NCBI GenBank assembly: GCA_964030785.1
Contig: OZ034977.1
Span: 33,989,152 to 34,053,151 of the forward strand
Direction: 5' to 3'
DNA from: Siderastrea siderea
Taxonomy: Eukaryota; Cnidaria; Anthozoa; Scleractinia; Rhizangiidae
Length of the DNA stretch: 64,000 nucleotides
The position numbers were made by a program, and so were the translations under genes. The notes beneath the pieces were generated by a model that was not told the DNA's origin, did no database searches, and saw nothing but the letters and a program-made list of their open reading frames with translations. Positions within the stretch are counted from its first letter, which is position 1; every line of letters starts with the position of its first letter. Positions 47,473 to 59,400 of the stretch are shown one piece after another.

Positions 47473-50400
47473 ATGGCGTCTCACAGGCGATGGACGTTAC
47501 ACCATTTGGTTGTGTTTGTTCTCACATTTTTAAGGTATGTAAACCCAGTATACGCACGAAACAATCTAAAATTACTTAGATAACTTTTAAAACTTACCAC
47601 AGCCAGAAAATATTCAAGAGCCTCTCTAGTGAGAATGTCTTTGTGCCGATATTTTGGTGATGAATTTTAATTCTGTTTTCTGACACTCCCTTTTTATGGC
47701 TTTTCATTGCTTTGACTAGGTTTCGTTTTAGCCTGAAGGAGTTTAACCTGAATGGTGATTGTGTGTCAAATGAAAGATGACACAGATATGGGGACGAATT
47801 GGACAGCAAATACAGTGCCGGGCAAAAGTAAGTTGACAGCCTCGACTCGAAACTCGATTCTCGATCCTCGATGTTTTCGCGAATCGAGAATCGAGTTTCG
47901 AGTATCACGGATCGAGTTCCGAGCTTCGAGACACTCGAAGAATTTTTTGAGACTCTCGAATAGGGATTTCAAGGAAACGATTTATTTCTCGAATACAGAA
48001 CAATAATAACGAACAATAACAATTTACGTGACGCAAAATTAAAAATCCGAAATCTGACCTGCTTCGATTTCATCAACCGGAAATGTATAACCACCATTTC
48101 TGATTTGCACGTATTATATGTAAATACTGGAATCATTTGAATCAAAATGTTAAATATATCTGGTACAGTCTTGTCATTTCAAGAAAATTTCACGCTGAAG
48201 CAGAAGCAAAATAACAATCGCATCTGACGCCTTGAATTTGCATAATATATCTAAAACAACTTGATGGGCAGAGGTGACATTCCTGGTTCGTCTTTCTTTC
48301 GTCGCTGATATCTCCGTCTCTAAACTGCTGAGAAAGGAGATTAAACCAGCAAAACACTCTGCTTTTGAAGTCACAATCTGTGATAAAGATTCCCACAATG
48401 CGCTGAGTATTTCTCAATAATATTATTGCAAGCGAATTTGTCAGTTTTACAGCAAACACGCGCTGACTTTCTAGCAGTATTTGCATAGCTTTCACGACAA
48501 GTTTGTAAAAAGTCGTATTCCCGGTTCTACAAGGTGTATAAAGATGATTACACCAGTAAAACACTCTGCTTTTGAAGGCATAATTTGTGATAAAGATCCC
48601 CACGATACACCAAGTATTTCTCCATTATGTTATTCATTTATTGCAAGCGAATATTTGTCAGTTTTTCAGTAAACACATGCCGACCATCTAGCGGCATTTA
48701 CATAGCTTTCTCGGAAATTGTGAGATGGCTTCAACAAACAAATTATTCCCCAGCGGCACCTAAACGAAACAAATGAAGCCTCATGGCAGTAAAGAATATT
48801 AGCGGCTTTGATGACACTTTTTGTTTCGGAGAAAAACCGACTGTCGTGTTTGCATGCCTTTTTAAAAACATGTCCGTGTTACTGTAGCGAATTACAGTGG
48901 TTTCGTCCCGTTGCGAGTTAGCCCCATTAAAGTTCACCCCACACATAACGGAGTTCGCCCCACAGTTATCCAAGTTCGCTTCCAAAGTAGATCGAGTTCG
49001 CCCCACGATCAAGCAAGCGTTTAGTTTTGTTGTCAACCCAACAGTTTAAAAAATATTGTCGTGTTCGTGATCGATCTTCGTGTCCGTGGATCTAAATGCG
49101 AGCAAAACCTGGGGAGAGTGCACTTTGAATACTGATAAAAATTAAAAGACTCGCGTGTTCAATGCCGAATCCTCTGGCGCGGGATGTAAAAGTTTCTTCA
49201 AGAGAATGGCAGAGAAAGATCTGCTTCATAAAATTTATAGGTATGCAACAGAAGTGAAGACTGGTCCAACAACAGAGATGAAAGAGTTAACTTTTTATTG
49301 ACATTCTAATTATGTTACATTAACACAATACAATACTTGCCTAATGAGTTTTTTTCTCACTGCAGTTCCTTCGTAATAACAAAATTACAAGACTCGCATG
49401 CCGGCTAAATAAATACTTGGTTTCACTAAACTTTTTTGAATGTTGAATTAAAGACTTGACTGGAATGATTAGAAAAAAAGATATACGCCCGTTATTCAAA
49501 TGGGAGTTGACTCCACACTCCAACAATTTGGTTCGACTAGAAAGCACTCTATTTGTTTTGATTTCTAGAACAAAACAATCAAATTCAAGGTAAGTTGACT
49601 ATGCACTCACACAATAGACGGCTTACACAATAGACTTCACAAGTGAGACTTTTTCTCAACTCAAAATAGGCTTCACAAGTGAGTCTTTTTCTCAACTAAA
49701 TCCCTGAATGCTAATATAATTAAAAGACTCGCGTGTGAATTTGGTTCTTTACAGAAAACACTTTGTTTTGATTTCTCTAACTCCCGTGAGTAGCAGCACC
49801 TCGCTATGAGTTTGTCAGCAGTAAACATCACTGAACATTTTACAATGCGATGTTCGGCCATTTGCAACAACACAGAGATTCTACGGTTCATATGGCAGTT
49901 AAGTCTAACTCTAGAAAGGATCAAAGGTCGTTAGTATAACTTTCTTATATAGGGGTCCAACTCGATTTATGTGGGGCGAACTCAATATATTTGGGAGGCG
50001 AACTAGATTCGTTATGGGGCTAACTCGAGGGGGCTAAATCGCAACGGGGCGAAACCACTGGTTTCCGTTACTGTAGCACGTGTGTATGCAAATGGTATTC
50101 ATGCGAACTGTTGTCGTCGGTATACAATAATGTAGCTTCTCTTGCAACATTTTTGAGTTCTGTAACGGAACTGGCTACGAGACAATCTGCTGGAGACTTG
50201 AATATTCCTCGACTTAGTGTAGTCCAATTGACAATGTGCGAGAGAATGACGGCAGCCATCACCGTTCGATGAAGGACGCAATGGTGATGAAATGGTTTCC
50301 CTTCAGTCTTTCCTCCGATAAGTCACGTGAAAAATTAATGAAGCGCTAAGCTCTTTGTCTCTAGTCTCAAAACTCGAAGTTCTTGATTCGAAACTCGAAA

Positions 50401-53400
50401 TTCTCGACTCGAAACTCGAAGTTCTCGACTCGAGACTCAATACGCAAAGTTTTCGAGTTTCGAGGATCGAGGATCGAGGATCGAGTCGAGGTGTTCAAGT
50501 ATCGAGGGACTGTCAACTTACTTTTGCCCTGTACTGTAGCATGATACGTCGTGTATATTTTTTTTTGTCAGAAAAGGTCTACATTCAAGGATAAATTAAC
50601 AGATTCATATGCTACACCAGCAATCAAAACTCTCAGATATAATAATGAATCCTGTAACTGTTATGAATTCATGGCTAAGTTATAGAATACAGAGCCACTT
50701 ATTTGCACTCGATCAAAGAACAACAGAGCCTACTGTGATATGCCTCCTTATACAAAGAGTTCTCACACACAAGTATGTTCTCAAATACATGTAACATGGA
50801 TGGCCCCGTATTCTATAGTTGCTCCGAGTTCTTAAACTCATCCTTTTCTCTGATCCATGATAGGGCATCCGCAATATTGTCAGCTTATGGTGTTGGGGAG
50901 ATAATTAGGCCTGAGCGATGCAAGTGATAACTTCCTGCACTCTAGCACAATGCTGGTAATGGAGTCCCCCCCTCCCCCCTTCACCCATCCAGGAGGGAGT
51001 AGTAACATTCTTAGTTGCTTCCTGTTACAGAAACAGACCTAAGCATTGGTCAGCACTGTAGAGCCTCTTGGCGGCTTAAATTCTGTTCAGTGGAATCTGA
51101 TTTGTTCTGACCTGAACATGGAGTCTTTAAGCTTATTACACCATTCCAGCTGATAAACTCTGTCTCAGACGCTGAGAAACCAGCCACACATTCAAACTGT
51201 CTGTTATTGGCTCATTCACACATGCAACTCAAATGCAAATGGAGCCCATTGACATTTAATGCAAATGCAAACACGAGCATAAGGAATACACTGTACCATG
51301 TGTGCATGCACAAAAACACAGCCTATTAAGTACAATGGTGCCAGTTAATTAAAATGTTTTATTATTATTTTGAATAATAATGTAAACACTGTTATTGTTT
51401 TCTTTATGAAATATAGTTGTCGTTACCAAGAAAATGTCATTTTCATCTGTTTGTCACATGTAGTTATTCCTGTTTCCATGCCACAAGGAAAGCATTTAGC
51501 AATGTGAAAGATGTCATGCAGAAAGAATGGACAAACAACTCTGTTACTGTGGATCCACCAGAGGCGAGTATTTAATTATAGTATTTTCTAAGGTTCTACA
51601 TGTACATGTATGATCCATTACACAAACTTGTGTTTTCACTTAGAATGAACTTTTTAGGCCCTTATAGTTTTATAGTTATTGGCCAGTTACAATCATTTTC
51701 CTGTAATCTTTGTACAGTTGAAACAGGCTAGTAAGTTCCCACCCAAAATGTCACACCTAGGTGTGATATTTAGGAGGATCAATTTTGTGACGTTATTCTT
51801 AGGTTCAGAAGCTTAATCCATTTACAGGCTCTGTGTCATGTAAAATGAGAGGCCCCAAGTTTCACTCTGACTCAAAATTTTGGTATTTTAGAAGAAGTGG
51901 TTGCTTATGAGGAGTGGTTGCACTAGAAGGTTGAACTGTCTTTGACCTTATTAAAGGTCACGTCCATTCTGTAAATTGTTGATTATAGTACTACTTTGTT
52001 TAGTTATGGCAGGTTTGTAACTGCACAGTGCGTTAAGAGACAGTAGCTTCTAAAAGAGAGAATTATTACATATTGTTAGCTTGGTGGAATTTGAAGCTGC
52101 TATTGCACGGGTAGAATATCAGGAATATCAATAATGCAATGTTTCATGAAATCTGTGGTGAACTTGGTAATTCAGGAAATGGTTCAGCTCTCTAAAGAAA
52201 ACCATCAGGATACGTACAGAGTCTGGAAAAGTATACAATGTAGAAAAGTGTTGAAATCTCAAAACTAGTTTGCCAGTCTGGAAGTATGGAGAAGGTTTCA
52301 ATTGATAGATCTGGAAAAAGTAATATTATGAAATTTTGTCCAAGCTGATTAGTCACGAAAATCGGTGTCAATTCTAAGCCAATTTTCTGTTTTTGAAATC
52401 CTTTTAGTTGCAGGTAGCATTCCATTTTTTGTTTCTGTCTTCACAGTTTTAGTCTGGAAAAAATGAAAAATAGTTTGGAAAAATGTTTGGAAAAAGTATT
52501 GAATTTTGCACTGAACATTTTTTATGAACCATGAACCATTCAATATCATTTCATTTTGAAGATAAATTATAATTTATAAATTTATACTATGCTCTCTCTC
52601 TGTCCTTCTTACCTAATACAACCCTGTACACGCTTTTTAAAATTTTTATTTGCATAATAGCTATGGAGCGCCTTTTATCTGGCCTTCTTTAAGTACAGTG
52701 TTGCTTACTAAGGATAATGCAGATAATGCTTATTTCTTTGAATTCAGATTACTCCAATGCAACCATTCATTGTCATTCATTTCAAGTCTAGAGTTATCTG
52801 AATGTTGAAATCATTATAATTGTTACTGACAGTTAAAAATGGTCCTCTTAGTGGGAAATTGCATATGGGGTACCGGTAATGAATGAATGTTAAAATTAAA
52901 TTGGAATGGTTTTATTAATATTATCAAACTGTAGCCTGTTTTCCTGTCTTGTTTTAATTTTCAGCTATGGGAAAACAGAGGTTTCTTCAAAGATGAGGTG
53001 AGTGGAATTAAAACTCAAACTTGCTACATGTAGTAGCAACCACTTTGAGTATGTCATATTTTAGCTTTGTATTCCTACATGTCTTAGAGCTTGCAACCTG
53101 CTAACTTAGAAACTAAGATATATTGTTTTGTGTTGGCACAGACAGGTACAATCTTAGAATGTACTGCTTGTTACTAGGTACCCCCAATTTTTTTATGTCT
53201 GCTTTTGATCGGTTCCCAGTTGTTTCATGACCAGATTACATTTTAAATGTGGCTAAATGTAATTTAGGCTAAGTTAAACTTGAAGCAATGCTGGTCAGCG
53301 GTCTTCCACGTGGCTGGCTTGCGGGGTGGCCGGGGGGTTGCCGCAGGGGCCTTTTGTGTTTTACAGTTCGGCTTTTGAGGTCAATTCATTTCACGTGCTT

Positions 53401-56400
53401 GTTCGCTAGTTGACGGTTCTCCGTGCTTTCACTAGTTGTTTTTCGTTTGTTCCTGCGTTCTCTGCTGCGATGGTGCGTCCAACAAATAACAGCATGCAAA
53501 CGGCTCCTGTTGATCAGCCTGTTTTGCCTGACGAAGAGGATCCTCACCTATCTGACGTTCCCCAAGCTTCAGGCGACGTGTCGGCAAATCTTCCAGCGAA
53601 CCCTCAACCTCCGGTGCCTGCCAACGTGGGGATTTCGCCTGAAATGGCCGCCTTTATCGCCCAGACAGTGCAAACAGCAATGGCTGCTGAACGGGAAAGG
53701 TTAGCGGCTCCGGCAAATGCTTCTGTGACTCCCAGTTCTGGAGATCCACCGAGTCCTGCTGTAGTTTCGACTTCAGGGGGCGTTCCCGCTTCGCTGAACT
53801 CTTCAGCGACTAGTTTCTTGGCTGCTGGTGGCGGTGCTAGAGAACAACCAGGACAAGGTAGGCCTTCTCAGTCATTGTTAGTGCCTTCCTTTGTTTCTAC
53901 GTTTGCAAATCTGTCCAGTTCCGCATTTGTTAGTGCCCCGCAGACCGGTGCAACTCGCGATGTCACCGACCGTTCTAACGTGCTCTCCGTGCCGTTGTTA
54001 GATCAGCCCTTCGTTGTTGGGCCCGGTTTCTCGCCTGTGGCAGCGAAACTCTTGGCTGTCAATTTAGTGCAGAAAGAACCGGAACCTCAGCTCCCTTTGG
54101 ATGGCCGACTCGTGTTGACGTCCCAACCTAAACGGCAACGTCGGAGGATTGAAGATATTGCATCTTGGATGGAAGCCTTTGCCATTTTTTCTCTCATCCT
54201 AGTTACCCACTTCCCTCATCGGTGGAAGGATTTGATGCAGTATCAGCTCTTGATCCTCCGAACCTTCCGCCATTTCTCCAGCAAGTTTGGCTGGCGTACG
54301 ATCAAGTGTTCCACGAACATGCTGCTGCCACTCCTGTAACGGATTGGTCGTGCATGAGTGTGCAGCTTTTCAATTTTCACACCGCCGTGTCGTCCGCCTG
54401 CTCTTTGTCTTTGGCTCAAACGTCCGAGCGTGTCGAACCGCCGGGCTCATCGTCGCCAGCTATCAATTGCAAATCGTGGAATAAGGGGCGTTGCACAGCC
54501 CCCTACGCTTCGTGTCGGTACGCTCACCGATGCTCTGTCTGTTCTGCTGCTCATCGCACAATCGTGTGCACTAACCAGCCCACGACAGTACAGCAGGGAG
54601 GACCCCAAACGACGTGGTAGTCCACCAGGAGATGCAAATGCCTCGACAAGTGCTAAGGCTCGCCGTGTGTAATTGGAACTGTGGCTATCATGTAGTTTTG
54701 CGTGTTCATGTTTAATTTAGAGACAGTTGTGACAGTTCATGTTTCATTTTATGCTTTCCGCCTTTGCCTTTTGGCCGAGTGCCTCAATTTAGTGAACTTA
54801 CTTTCAGTGTAGGCCTTGTTTATTCCTTGTCGTAGCTGTGATTTATTTGCTCAGTGCCTGCCTTAGCGTGCTTATATTTAGGCACGACTGTCGACAGTAC
54901 TAGTTGATTTTAGGCATTTTTGTGGCATGCTTTCGTGGAGGCTTGCCTTAGTGATTTGTTACTTTGCTCATGAATTGTGGTAGCGTCGTTTCAAGCTTAG
55001 CCTTGCTTGTTCCGCCTAGGCGCTCGTTGCTCGTTAATAAAGTTGGTTACGCTTGTTGGCAGGTTTTCAAGTGTCGTTTTCTTGCAATTTTTGCTTCTAG
55101 GGGGTCCCACCTTTCATCAAGTGTCGGTGGTTTCTCCTTTGAACGCGGCGCAATTCACCCTGGATTTGGCTGGGCACCCTGATCGGCAAGCTGTCGCCTA
55201 CGTTCTCCAGGTCCTTCAACAGGGTTTTCGTCTTGGTTTCCAACCTTCCCGCAGGCTTAAAGCAGCCAAAAAGAACAAACCCTCGGCGTTTCAGAACCCC
55301 AAGGTCATAGATGATTACTTGGCCCTCGAGGTCTCACGATGCAGGGTTGCTGGTCCCTTCCCTCTGGTTCCGCTTCCCAATTTACAAATAAGCAGTTCGG
55401 GGTAATCCCAAAGAAGGGGCAAATTGGCAAGTGGCATCTCATTGTTGACTTGTCATCCCCCAGGGGGTCAAGTGTTAACGATGGTATTAACCCAGACGAG
55501 TTATCCATGCACTACATCAAACTTGATCAAATCATCCGCATGGTCGCCAAGTACGGACACGGGGCCCAGATGGCCAAGTTTGATGTCGAGGCAGCTTACC
55601 ACAATGTTGCCGTTCATCCTGAGGACCACTATCTCTTAGGGGTGAAGTGGCGTGGCCAGTTCTATGTCGATTTAGCCCTCCCCTTCGGGCTCCATTCGGC
55701 CCCATATATTTTTAATGCGGTTGCAGATATGGTGGAGTGGATCCTCATCAATAATGACGATCTCAGGCATTATCTGGATGATTTTATCACGGCAGGCCCA
55801 GCCAGCTCAGATCAGTGCGCAAATAATTTGCAGATGTCGACAACTGTGTGTCGGTCACTCGCCGGCCTTCCACTTCATCCCGACAAGTGTATTGGCCCGT
55901 CCACTCGTCTGGTGGTGTTGGGAATTGAATTAGATTCTCTTGAACAGTCTGCTCGTCTCCTGGCAGACAAGCTGGCAGCGCTTTGGGAGTTGATCCAGTC
56001 ATGGCGGCTCCAACGGTGGTATACCAGATGCCAACTCAAGTCGCTGATCAGCCATCTGCACCATGCGGCTAATTAAAAGTGGTATGGCCTGGATGTACCT
56101 TTTTGCTCCGCATGATTGACCTCCTCTGCTGTTTCCGTACGCGTGATCATCCGATTAGTTTAAATGTGGAATTCCATCGAGATGTTCAGAGGTGGTCTGA
56201 ATTTCTTATGTCGTGGCATGGGGTTAGCTTCTGGCTGTTCCCTGGGATGGCAGCCACTCCAGATGTGGAGGTGACGTGGGATGCCGCAGGCTCATTGGGG
56301 TTCGGGGCATACTTCCAGAACGAGTGGTTCAGCGGTGCCTGGACCCCGTTTCAGTCACCACAATCGATTGCCTATAAGGAATTATTCCCCGTAGTGGTCG

Positions 56401-59400
56401 CGTCACACGTTTGGGGGTCCCAATGGTGTCGAAGACACATCTTGTTCCGTACAGATAATGAGGCAGTGGTGCACATTCTGACATCCAGGACCTCCAAGAT
56501 CCCTTGCATCATGCAGCTTCTATGCCATTTACTCTCTGTGGCCGCTCGTTTTAACTTTACGTTTACTGCGCAACACTTGCCTGGCATTCACAATAACATT
56601 GCTGATGCTCTTTCCTGTTTCCATTGGCAGGAGTTCAGGCGTTTGGCTCCCGAGGCCCAGCTACTCCCGGTCACTGTCCCCCGTGAACAGTTATGACACC
56701 TTCTGATGCCTGTGCCTAAGAGGCACAGTGTCATAACTTCTTGGTGCAAGGTTTGGCAGCTTCAACCCACAACTCCTACGCCTCTGGTCAGAAGAAGTTC
56801 TATGAGTTCTGCACACAGCTCGGCAAGGTTCACCCGTCAGGCTCCCCCTGCCCTGCGGACGAATGGACCCTGTGCCTCTTTGCTACTTTTCTGGCCAACT
56901 CAGTTCAGCATGCTACCATCAAGGTTTATCTTTCAGCTGTTTGTTCTTTGCACATTGAACAGGGCTTTCCAAACCCTCTCCTCAATTGCTTGAGGTTGCA
57001 GCGGGTGCTTTGAGGAATTAAGCGCACTCAGGGTGACACGTGTGAGTTACGCCTTCCAGTCACTGACGACATCTTGGCAGTCATCTTCAAGGCCTTAGAT
57101 CTGAAAATTCCAGATCATTGTGTGTTCTGGGCTGCTTGTAATTTAGCTTACTTCGGTTTCCTCCACTCCGCCGAGTTTACAGTCCCTAACATGGCTAGTT
57201 ATTCGCCAGCCATCCATCTTGGCCTGGCGGATATTGCATTTGACTCTCATTCCTCTCCTTCATGTCTCCGCATCCGAATTAAGGCGTCAAAGACAGACCC
57301 ATTCCGCAAGGGGTGTTTCGTGTACATAGGTAAGGGGGATTTTCCCCTTTGCGCTATTTAATCCTTGTCAGCTTACTTGTCAGTAAGGGGTGATGCCTCA
57401 GGCCCCTTATTTCTGTTCCGGGACGGTCGGCCATTATCCCGGGCCACTTTGTCTTCGTGGCTACGTCTCATTCTTTCGTCCGCTGGCATCGATGGCAATT
57501 TTTCAAGGCACAGTTTTCGCATTGGTGCGACAATGGTCGCTGCTCGAAACAGGATTGCTGACCACCAGATTCAAGCATTGGGCCGTTGGACAAGCAACGC
57601 TTATTTAACATATATACGTACTCCAGCGGAGGTGTTATCAAAACTGTCAAAGCACCTGACGTCTGCTGCTCGCTGATCTCCGCCTGCGACTCGATGCTTA
57701 TGGTTTGCATCTGGCTTTGAAGACTTTGTGCAGTGACCTGGCATGGGCGCAGCTGGTTCGTGTCCAAAGACTTCGCTTCCTCATGAAGACTGGATTGCTG
57801 CTCGGTCTACGGTGAGCTGGTACTGGTTTGTTTACTCTTCTTGGTCTGGTACGTACTATTTTGTCTGCCTTGTTAGATGTGGGCATTGGGGGAACGGTGC
57901 TTGGAAGGTTTGGGGTCTTGGTCCCTCTCCCACCCTGTTCGCGGGCCCGTCGCTCTCCAAGCACCTTGGAGGGCGAGGCCTGGTGATTGCCGCTCACAGG
58001 GTTGTCATGGTTACCCGACATGCGCGGCCCAATTGCTTCTGGCTCCACCATTCTTTCAGGCACCTTCCCCAAGCTCATCTATTGTTGATGAGTTTAAATG
58101 TGGCTAAATGTAATTTAGGCTAAGTTAAACTCGAAGCAATGCTGGTCAGCGGTCTTCCACGTGGTGGGCTTGCGGGGTGGCCGGGGGATTGCCGCAGGGG
58201 CCTTTTGTGTTTTACAGTTCGGCTTTTGAGGTCAATTCATTTCACGTGCTTGTTCGCTAGTCGACGGTTCTCCGTCCTTCCACTCCCTGCCCTCCCCCCC
58301 CCTTTTTTTTCATTTCCTGGTATGGTAAGTATGTGGTAAGTATCATTGTTCCACTGTTATCAGTGTGACGGTGCCTGGTGATTGCCGCTCACAGGGTTGT
58401 CATGGTTACCCGACGTGCTCGGCCCAATTGCTTCTGGCTCCACCATTCTTTCAGGCACCTTCCCCAAGCTCATCTATTGTTGATGAGTTCAATTTAGTAC
58501 ATTGTTAAAATTTGTTAAACAGAAACATACTTAGTACCAGAGCTACAACTAAACTCCTGAAAATTACTGTGCATTTCTAAACAGTTCGGGAGGATTACCA
58601 GTTCTGGAAGAAAGTGTGACGTCACATTTCTTTTGTTCTTGTGAAAATACGCAAAAATCGGTAAAAATAATAGAGAGAAATTGGTGCCTAATGCTAAAAG
58701 CTCCTTACCAGACTCTAGGCGCAATATCTGGGAACTTTGAGTAGCAAATCTGGTTGAAAACAAGATGGCTGCTAGCACAGTTGCATTTTGGTGACGAAAG
58801 TAGAGTTAACAACAGATATTTCAGCAACGAAAGTTTGTGGATCGTGGACAATGCCGCCATGTTGGCGGACATGAAATGTAAGTATACGTTTCTTTTGTTT
58901 TGTTTTCTCTGTCATGGAGAATTTTCTAGTCCAAGAGAACAATTTTCCTCCATTGTGCCGTTAATAAATGTTGTTTTTGGAAAGTTTCGTCGCTGGTAAC
59001 CACCTAGGAAAAATGGTAATCCATTTTAAAGTTGACTACTTGGATGCTTTGCTCATACACTGTATGCATTCCTTGATACATCGCTTCGATCTGGACAAGA
59101 GCGCTTATGTTCGCTCAGTCATTACAGCTGTCATTAGCGTTTTGAGGCATAATACAGGCATCATTTGAAGGTGTGATAAATCAGTGATATGGGGGAAGTT
59201 AATTTACATTTTTACTACTTCGAAATAAATTTAAGAGTGTTTGCCAATCGCTGTTTTAAAGTTTGCTGATGATTTATCTTTCCTGCTCCTACTGTACATG
59301 TTACAGTTTTAATTCCTTGCTAAATTTAGCTTCATGTGTCTTGACTGCCTACAGAAATTGACGGTATGATAAATCAGTGAGAGTATAGGAACTTTATTTA

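Larger units (their letters stand above)
47811..50538. mobile_element. 2.7-kb TA-flanked DNA element with CTCGAAACTCGA subterminal repeats
   Basis: The element spans 47813-50536 between TA at 47811 and TA at 50537. The left end cagtgccgggcaaaagtaag and the inverted right end cagtacagggcaaaagtaag match, followed by ttgacag. Inside both ends lie runs of ctcgaaactcga-type words (47845-47960 and 50365-50500). No intact transposase was found. The interior holds a 207-bp tandem duplication and copies of the ggggcgaac repeat. The TA flanks and termini suggest a non-autonomous Tc1/mariner-like element in SLC37A3 intron 1. Confidence 0.8.
53243..58489 (+). mobile_element. Ngaro/PAT-like tyrosine-recombinase retrotransposon with split direct repeats
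   Basis: The order is A1 (53243-53424), coding region, B1 (57978-58094), A2 (58092-58275), B2 (58373-58489). A1 and A2 are near-identical (aaatgtggctaaatgtaat through cgacggttctccgt), as are B1 and B2 (gcctggtgattgccgctcac through gttgatgagtt). This A1-coding-B1-A2-B2 plan is the hallmark of the PAT/Ngaro group of the DIRS order. The coding order is gag, RT-RNase H, tyrosine recombinase. No methyltransferase or hydrolase frame was recognised. Several frameshifts and stops show it is inactive. It inserted in the sense orientation in SLC37A3 intron 3. Confidence 0.88.

Noticed and set aside
48174..48603. - strand frame with an internally repeated peptide
   Set aside because: The repeat reflects the 207-bp tandem DNA duplication inside a transposon, with no known domain.
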